A DNA stretch of 8,545 nt from Verrucomicrobia bacterium UBA1629 (GTDB lineage: Bacteria > Verrucomicrobiota > Kiritimatiellia > RFP12 > UBA1067): contig DCMF01000114.1 in the NCBI GenBank assembly GCA_002321305.1, forward strand, positions 1-8,545, in the 5' to 3' direction. Made by a program: the position numbers and the translations under genes. Below, in pieces: positions 5,178 to 8,545 of this stretch. Positions within the stretch are counted from its first letter, which is position 1. Every line of letters begins with the position of its first letter. A model generated the notes under the pieces. It was not told the origin of the DNA, did not search any database, and worked only from the letters and a program-made list of their open reading frames with translations.

Positions 5178-7795
5178 GAATACGGGGAATGAAGAGGGGA
5201 ATGGCCTTGGCGCTGGCCGCAGCGGCCGGCCTGCCGATGGCGGACGCGGCGGGCGTCAAGGTCTACGAGGATCCGGGCTGGTGCGTGTGGTGCCCCAGCC
5301 CGGTCGCGCTGCCGGACGGGCGGCACGCGCTCGTGCACTCGCGCTGGCGCGAGGCGGACGGCTTCGAGGCGTGGTGCGCGAAGAGCGAGGCCGCGCTCGC
5401 CATTTCCGAGACGGGCCCGCTCGGCCCCTACCGGTTCGCGAAGACGGTCCTGCCCGGCTCCGGGCGCGACGGCGACTTCGACCGCGACGTCGTGCACAAC
5501 CCGCAGGTGCTCGCCGACGGCGGGCGGTACTACCTCTTCTACATGGGCACGCATTCGGACCTCGCCGACGGCGCCGCGCCCGGCGCCTCGTCGTCCGGCA
5601 CGGCGAAGGGGAGCTTCCGCCTGAACCAGCGCATCGGCGTCGCCTGGGCCGACCGCATCGAGGGGCCCTGGCACCGCACGGGGCGGCCGATCCTGCCGGA
5701 GTCGGAGGACTGCATCATGGCGTCGAACCCGGCGGTCGTGCGGATGCCGGACGGCAGGTTCCTGATGGTCTACAAGTGGGGCTGGCCGCCGGCGGCGACG
5801 TATCCGCACTGCCGCAACAGCTGCGCGGCGGCGGTCGCCGACTCGCCGCTCGGCCCCTGGAAGGTCGTCTCGAAGGACATCTTCCCCGTGCGCTGCGCGA
5901 ACTTCCCCGGCGAAGACCCCTGCCTCTGGCTGGAGGGTGACGTCATCTGCTGCTCGATCCACGACAGCGGCCGGTTCTATTCGCCGTCCGACCGCGCGCT
6001 CGTCACGTTCGAGAGCCGCGACGGCGTCCATTGGACGAACCGGGGCGAGCTCTTCCCGCGCGGCGACATCGAGCGGCTGGAGCGCCCGTCCGTTCTCGCG
6101 GGGCCGGGCGGCCGTCGCCTCCTCTTCGCGGCGTCGAAGCCGCGCGGCGACTCGCCGCACTCGGAGATCCTCGCCTTCCCCGGCGTCCTGCCGGAGCCGT
6201 CGCGCACGTTCGGCCTCGTCGTGTACGGCGGCACGTCCGCCGGGATCGCGGCGGCCGTCGCGGCGCGGCGCGCGGGGCTGGAGGACGTCGTCGTCCTCGA
6301 GCCGACGGGCCGGATCGGCGGGCTCACGACCGGCGGCCTCGGCCAGACGGACATCGGCTGCAAGTCGGCCTTCGGCGGGATCGCGCGCGAGTTCTACCGC
6401 GCGGTCAAGGCGCACTACGCGAAGCCGGGGAGCTGGACGTGGCAGCGGCGCGAGGACTACCGCGCGGGCGGGCAGACGACGAACGACCCGGACGAGGACG
6501 CGATGTGGACGTTCGAGCCGTCCGCCGCGCTGGCGATTCTCGAGGGGTGGGAGCGTCGCGAGGGCCTCGACGTCCGGCGCGGCGAGCGGCTCGACCGCGG
6601 CCCCGGCGGCGTCACGGTCGAGGGCGGGCGCATCGTCGCGCTCCGCACGAAGTCCGGCAAGGTCTTCCGCGCGCGGGCGTTTATCGACGCGACCTACGAG
6701 GGCGACCTGATGGCGGCGGCGGGCGTCTCCTACGCCGTCGGGCGCGAGGCGAACGCGGTCTACGGCGAGTCCATCAACGGCGTGCAGGCCGGGTGGCATC
6801 CGGCGGACTTCCCGAAGGCGTGGGACAACCAGATCCACGTGCGCATCGACCCCTACGCCGTGCCGGGCGATCCGTCGTCGGGCCTCCTGCGCGGCGTCGA
6901 GCCCCTGGGGCGCGAGTCGCCGAACGGGTCGGGTGACCACCGCGTGCAGGCCTACTGCTTCCGCTCGTGCCTGACGGACGTCCCGGAGAACCGCATCCCC
7001 TTCGCGAAGCCGGAGGGCTACGACGAGCGCGACTACGAGATCCTGTTCCGCCTCGCCGAGGCGGGCGAGGACCTCTCCCTCGTCAACTTCGCCGCGATGC
7101 CGAACCGCAAGACGGACACGAACAGCCGGGGCGGCTTCTCGACGGACTTCGTCGGCGCGAGCTGGGACTACCCGGAGGCGTCCGACGCGCGGCGCGAGGA
7201 GATCGTGCGCGCCCACCTGAAGTACCAGAGGGGGCTCTTCTGGACGCTCGCGAACCATCCGCGCGTCCCGGCGGGCGTCCGCGCGTTCTGGTCGCGCTGG
7301 GGGACGTGCCGCGACGAGTTCGCGGACGGCTTCGGCGACGGCTGGCAGCGCCAGCTCTACGTGCGCGAGGCGCGGCGCATGGTCGGCGCGTACGTGATGA
7401 CCGAGCGCGACTGCCGGCGGCGGCGCCGGGTGCCGCACCCCGTCGCGCTCGCGGCCTACGGCATGGACTCGCACAACGTGCGCCGCCACGTGGTGGACGG
7501 CCGCGTCGCGAACGAGGGGGACGTGCAGGACCATGGCTTCCCGCGCCCCTACCCGGTCGAGTACCTCGCGCTCGTGCCGAGGCGCGGCGAGTGCGCGAAC
7601 CTGCTCGTGCCGGTGTGCCTCTCGGCGTCGCACATCGCCTACGGGTCGATCCGCATGGAGCCGGTGTTCTTCGCGCTCGGGCAGGTCGCGGGCACGGCGG
7701 CGGCGCTGGCCGTCGCGGACGGCTGCGCCGTGCAGGACATCGACTACGGAAAACTGAAGGAAAGGCTGGTGAAGGATGGCATGGTTCTCGAATAG
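5174..7795 (+). CDS. Fusion of GH43-like beta-propeller glycosidase and FAD-dependent oxidoreductase
   Basis: 873 residues in one uninterrupted frame. Residues 1-26 are a signal peptide (hydrophobic MALALAAAAGLP, cut near DAA-G). Residues ~28-340 resemble five-bladed propellers of the GH43/GH117/GH32 superfamily: YEDPGWCVWCPSP, HNPQVLADGGRYYLFYMG, SNPAVVRMPDGRFLMVYKW and GEDPCLW with E247 as a candidate acid. After a short linker, residues ~347-873 match the FAD_oxidored family (Pfam PF12831): the dinucleotide fold VVYGGTSAGIAAAVAARRAG (GGTSAG at 352-357), LEPTGRIGGLTTGGLGQTD, FIDATYEGDLMAAAGVSYA, GREANAVYGES and near the C-terminus ANLLVPVCLSASHIAYGS then RMEPVFFALGQVAGTAAA. Family members stand alone at about 500-600 residues and often lie among polysaccharide-degradation genes; their substrate is poorly known. 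The joint use of a glycosidase and an oxidoreductase suggests release and oxidation of a sugar, but this is inference. No internal start with a ribosome-binding site was seen near the junction (~6185-6225), so the fusion appears real. Confidence 0.85.
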   Translation: MRIRGMKRGMALALAAAAGLPMADAAGVKVYEDPGWCVWCPSPVALPDGRHALVHSRWREADGFEAWCAKSEAALAISETGPLGPYRFAKTVLPGSGRDGDFDRDVVHNPQVLADGGRYYLFYMGTHSDLADGAAPGASSSGTAKGSFRLNQRIGVAWADRIEGPWHRTGRPILPESEDCIMASNPAVVRMPDGRFLMVYKWGWPPAATYPHCRNSCAAAVADSPLGPWKVVSKDIFPVRCANFPGEDPCLWLEGDVICCSIHDSGRFYSPSDRALVTFESRDGVHWTNRGELFPRGDIERLERPSVLAGPGGRRLLFAASKPRGDSPHSEILAFPGVLPEPSRTFGLVVYGGTSAGIAAAVAARRAGLEDVVVLEPTGRIGGLTTGGLGQTDIGCKSAFGGIAREFYRAVKAHYAKPGSWTWQRREDYRAGGQTTNDPDEDAMWTFEPSAALAILEGWERREGLDVRRGERLDRGPGGVTVEGGRIVALRTKSGKVFRARAFIDATYEGDLMAAAGVSYAVGREANAVYGESINGVQAGWHPADFPKAWDNQIHVRIDPYAVPGDPSSGLLRGVEPLGRESPNGSGDHRVQAYCFRSCLTDVPENRIPFAKPEGYDERDYEILFRLAEAGEDLSLVNFAAMPNRKTDTNSRGGFSTDFVGASWDYPEASDARREEIVRAHLKYQRGLFWTLANHPRVPAGVRAFWSRWGTCRDEFADGFGDGWQRQLYVREARRMVGAYVMTERDCRRRRRVPHPVALAAYGMDSHNVRRHVVDGRVANEGDVQDHGFPRPYPVEYLALVPRRGECANLLVPVCLSASHIAYGSIRMEPVFFALGQVAGTAAALAVADGCAVQDIDYGKLKERLVKDGMVLE

Positions 7796-7802
7796 GGGTT
7801 CT

Positions 7803-7850
7803 AAAGGCCCCGTTTGAAGGGCAGTGAAGACATGAACAGTGTGGCCTTTT
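7803..7850 (+). terminator. Weak terminator candidate after the fusion gene
   Basis: AAAGGCC (7803-7809) pairs with GGCCTTT (7843-7849), ending in four T (7847-7850), 8 bases after the stop codon at 7793-7795. The loop is long (33 bases), which makes it a poor intrinsic terminator. It marks the border between the GC-rich enzyme genes and the lower-GC accessory segment. Confidence 0.25.
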
Positions 7851-7876
7851 CAGACTGTCACGTTGAGGGTGGTCGG

Positions 7877-7905
7877 TTGCAGGGGACGGCTGAATTTGGT
7901 ATTAT
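7877..7905 (+). promoter_or_regulatory. Sigma70-type promoter of the toxin-antitoxin pair, nearly leaderless
   Basis: TTGCAG (7877-7882) and TATTAT (7900-7905) with exactly 17 bases between. Transcription should start around 7911-7913, only a few bases before the ATG at 7915, and no Shine-Dalgarno precedes that ATG. The first gene is therefore likely read from a leaderless or near-leaderless mRNA. Its spacing matches the promoter at 3013-3041. Confidence 0.65.
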
Positions 7906-7914
7906 GTCGTCATC

Positions 7915-8184
7915 ATGTTGAGAAGAGAACGCGAGAAGTTCATTGACAGTCATCGTGCGATGTTCTGGTACACGCCGGAAGCCGCCAAGCATGATGTCAG
8001 CGACGAGCTGTTGGTCGAGACGACGTTAAACGACGGAACTCTTGCTGACTACCGCGAACTCAGGGACATCATGACACCGCAGCGGTTGGCGCATGTCTTT
8101 TTTTCGGCGACAGGCCGCAAGGCGGGAAACTACTATCCGGAAATCCGCAATTTCTTTTCGCTGGTTCTGAAGCCGTATGCATGA
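7915..8184 (+). CDS. Small antitoxin-like protein, possible DUF6922 family
   Basis: 89 residues, no signal peptide, charged and predicted mostly helical. The pattern HRAMFWYTPEAAKHDVSDE, then TLADYRELRDIM, then NYYPEIRNFFSLVL resembles small proteins (I think DUF6922) found directly upstream of AbiEii-type nucleotidyltransferases. It overlaps the toxin frame by 8 bases (8177-8184), the usual antitoxin-toxin arrangement. It lacks the winged-helix AbiEi antitoxin and is less than half its usual size. By context it would be the cognate antitoxin or an accessory factor; function is inferred. Codon use is mixed (AAT, TTT, CGT, TTG) and GC is lower than in the enzymes upstream, consistent with horizontal transfer. 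The gene appears intact although its partner is broken. Confidence 0.7.
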   Translation: MLRREREKFIDSHRAMFWYTPEAAKHDVSDELLVETTLNDGTLADYRELRDIMTPQRLAHVFFSATGRKAGNYYPEIRNFFSLVLKPYA

Positions 8185-8344
8185 TGAGATACTAAATGCG
8201 GCGCAGCGAAGCCTGTTGCCCCTGATGGCTAAATTTCGGCGAGAGTTCTATCTTGTCGGAGGAACGGCGATTGCCTTGCACATTGGACATCGACGGTCGA
8301 TCGACAAGGCGGGGCTTGTGTGTTTGGCCATCAGCGGCGTATAA
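8177..8344 (+). pseudogene. Truncated AbiEii-type nucleotidyltransferase toxin
   Basis: The frame from the ATG at 8177 reads MHDEILNAAQRSLLPLMAKF then FYLVGGTAIALHIGHRRSID (residues 24-43), the N-terminal signature of the AbiEii/AbiGii toxin family (nucleotidyltransferase fold). Homology ends at Asp43 (codon 8303-8305). The expected next residues would supply the second Asp of the DxD metal-binding pair; instead 12 unrelated residues follow (KAGLVCLAISGV) and the frame stops at 8342-8344. Intact members are roughly 200-300 residues. The break coincides with a change to structured non-coding sequence, so I read it as interruption by a mobile element, with the 3' half of the gene possibly beyond the window. 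The toxin should be inactive. Confidence 0.75.
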
Positions 8345-8500
8345 GTTTTGGTTGAACCGTTGGGTGTTAGACCCTCGTGGTAGGGGTTGTTGGATTCCCG
8401 ATTGAAGAGACCTGTGCGCGGTGGACTTCTGTACGCATGAAGCCTTCGGATGGGAACTGAGCGTAAGCCTGAAGTGCCCCAATCGGGCGATTTCCTAAAA
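8306..8500 (+). ncRNA. Structured RNA at the left end of an inserted element (HEARO/omega-RNA or bridge-RNA candidate)
   Basis: About 195 bases without a convincing reading frame. Nested pairings are visible: CCCGATTG (8397-8404) with CAATCGGG (8480-8487) closes a domain; inside it GAAG/CTTC and ACC/GGT form one arm (8404-8430), and TACGC/GCGTA forms another. Upstream, GGTTGAACC and GGGTgttagACCC form small hairpins. The string CTGAGCGTAAGCCTGAAG followed by GATTTCC recalls conserved strings of IscB-associated omega-RNA (HEARO), and the distance from the toxin break to the downstream frame (about 200 bases) fits the usual length of that RNA. I am recalling that family from memory and cannot align it. 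An IS110-family left end carrying a bridge RNA is the main alternative. Confidence 0.4.
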
Positions 8501-8501
8501 C

Positions 8502-8545
8502 GTGTTCTTTTTTTTGCCGAAAGAGGCATTGTGCGGCGCGGCGGA
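8502..8545 (+). other. Possible start of an element-encoded protein, truncated by window end
   Basis: After a stop at 8496-8498 the frame opens at GTG 8502 and reads VFFFLPKEALCGAA to the window edge. The first residues loosely recall the VFVL-x-K start of IscB proteins, but 14 residues cannot establish this, no ribosome-binding site is seen, and a run of eight T (8508-8515) makes a frameshift plausible. Recorded only because the position just after the structured RNA is where an omega-RNA-linked nuclease would begin. Confidence 0.15.

Noticed and set aside
5060..7633. Very long open frame on the minus strand opposite the fusion gene
   Set aside because: Arg/Ala/Pro/His-rich translation without any domain; it is the expected shadow of GC-rich coding DNA whose + strand frame has clear motifs.
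8420..8440. Group II intron 5' end (GTGCG-like string)
   Set aside because: GTGCGCGG is present but the following sequence lacks the expected domain I pattern, and it lies about 110 bases inside the foreign sequence rather than at the junction.
8192..8529. Minus-strand frames across the toxin break and structured RNA
   Set aside because: No recognisable domain; they run through the + strand toxin homology and the base-paired region, where complementary strands stay open by chance.
7915..8545. CRISPR array or tRNA/rRNA genes in the lower-GC segment or elsewhere
   Set aside because: No regularly spaced repeats, no tRNA cloverleaf and no rRNA-like sequence were seen in the window.

Overview
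The window looks like a piece of a high-GC, polysaccharide-degrading bacterium. My best guess is the PVC group, Kiritimatiellota or a relative. I base this on exported glycoside hydrolases next to an SUMF1-fold protein with an N-terminal beta-sandwich, a GH50-like enzyme and a FAD_oxidored-family protein. This is inference from protein style; no rRNA or marker gene is present. All genes I accept lie on the + strand.

Layout: (1) 3-1250, the 3' part of a GH10 endo-xylanase whose start is outside the window. (2) 1333-3021, a two-gene cassette: a 99-residue exported protein of unknown function followed by a 443-residue exported SUMF1/FGE-fold protein. The C-terminus of the second gene resembles the variable region of a diversity-generating retroelement target and lacks the usual FGE cysteines. 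(3) 3013-3278, a non-coding region: a sigma70-type promoter whose -35 box is the last two codons of the SUMF1-fold gene, then a 159-161 bp palindromic element with 19 bp + 9 bp arms flanked by TTA. (4) 3279-7795, a translationally coupled pair: an exported GH50-like clan GH-A hydrolase, then an 873-residue exported protein joining a GH43-like five-bladed propeller to a FAD-dependent oxidoreductase. (5) 7796-8545, a region of visibly lower GC and different codon use. It holds a promoter with almost no leader, a small antitoxin-like gene, and an AbiEii-type nucleotidyltransferase toxin gene cut off at its DxD metal-binding motif. The foreign sequence that follows folds into nested stems and looks like the non-coding left end of a mobile element, possibly an IscB/HEARO omega-RNA or an IS110 bridge RNA.

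How it fits together: the GH10, GH50-like and GH43-like/FAD proteins all appear exported and would act on plant or algal polysaccharide outside the cytoplasm. The SUMF1-fold protein and its small partner look like a surface or binding cassette placed between the enzymes. The toxin-antitoxin remnant is an accessory insertion that was itself broken by a second element. The most notable points are the hydrolase-oxidoreductase fusion, the DGR-like C-terminus, the palindromic element, and the structured RNA at the toxin break.
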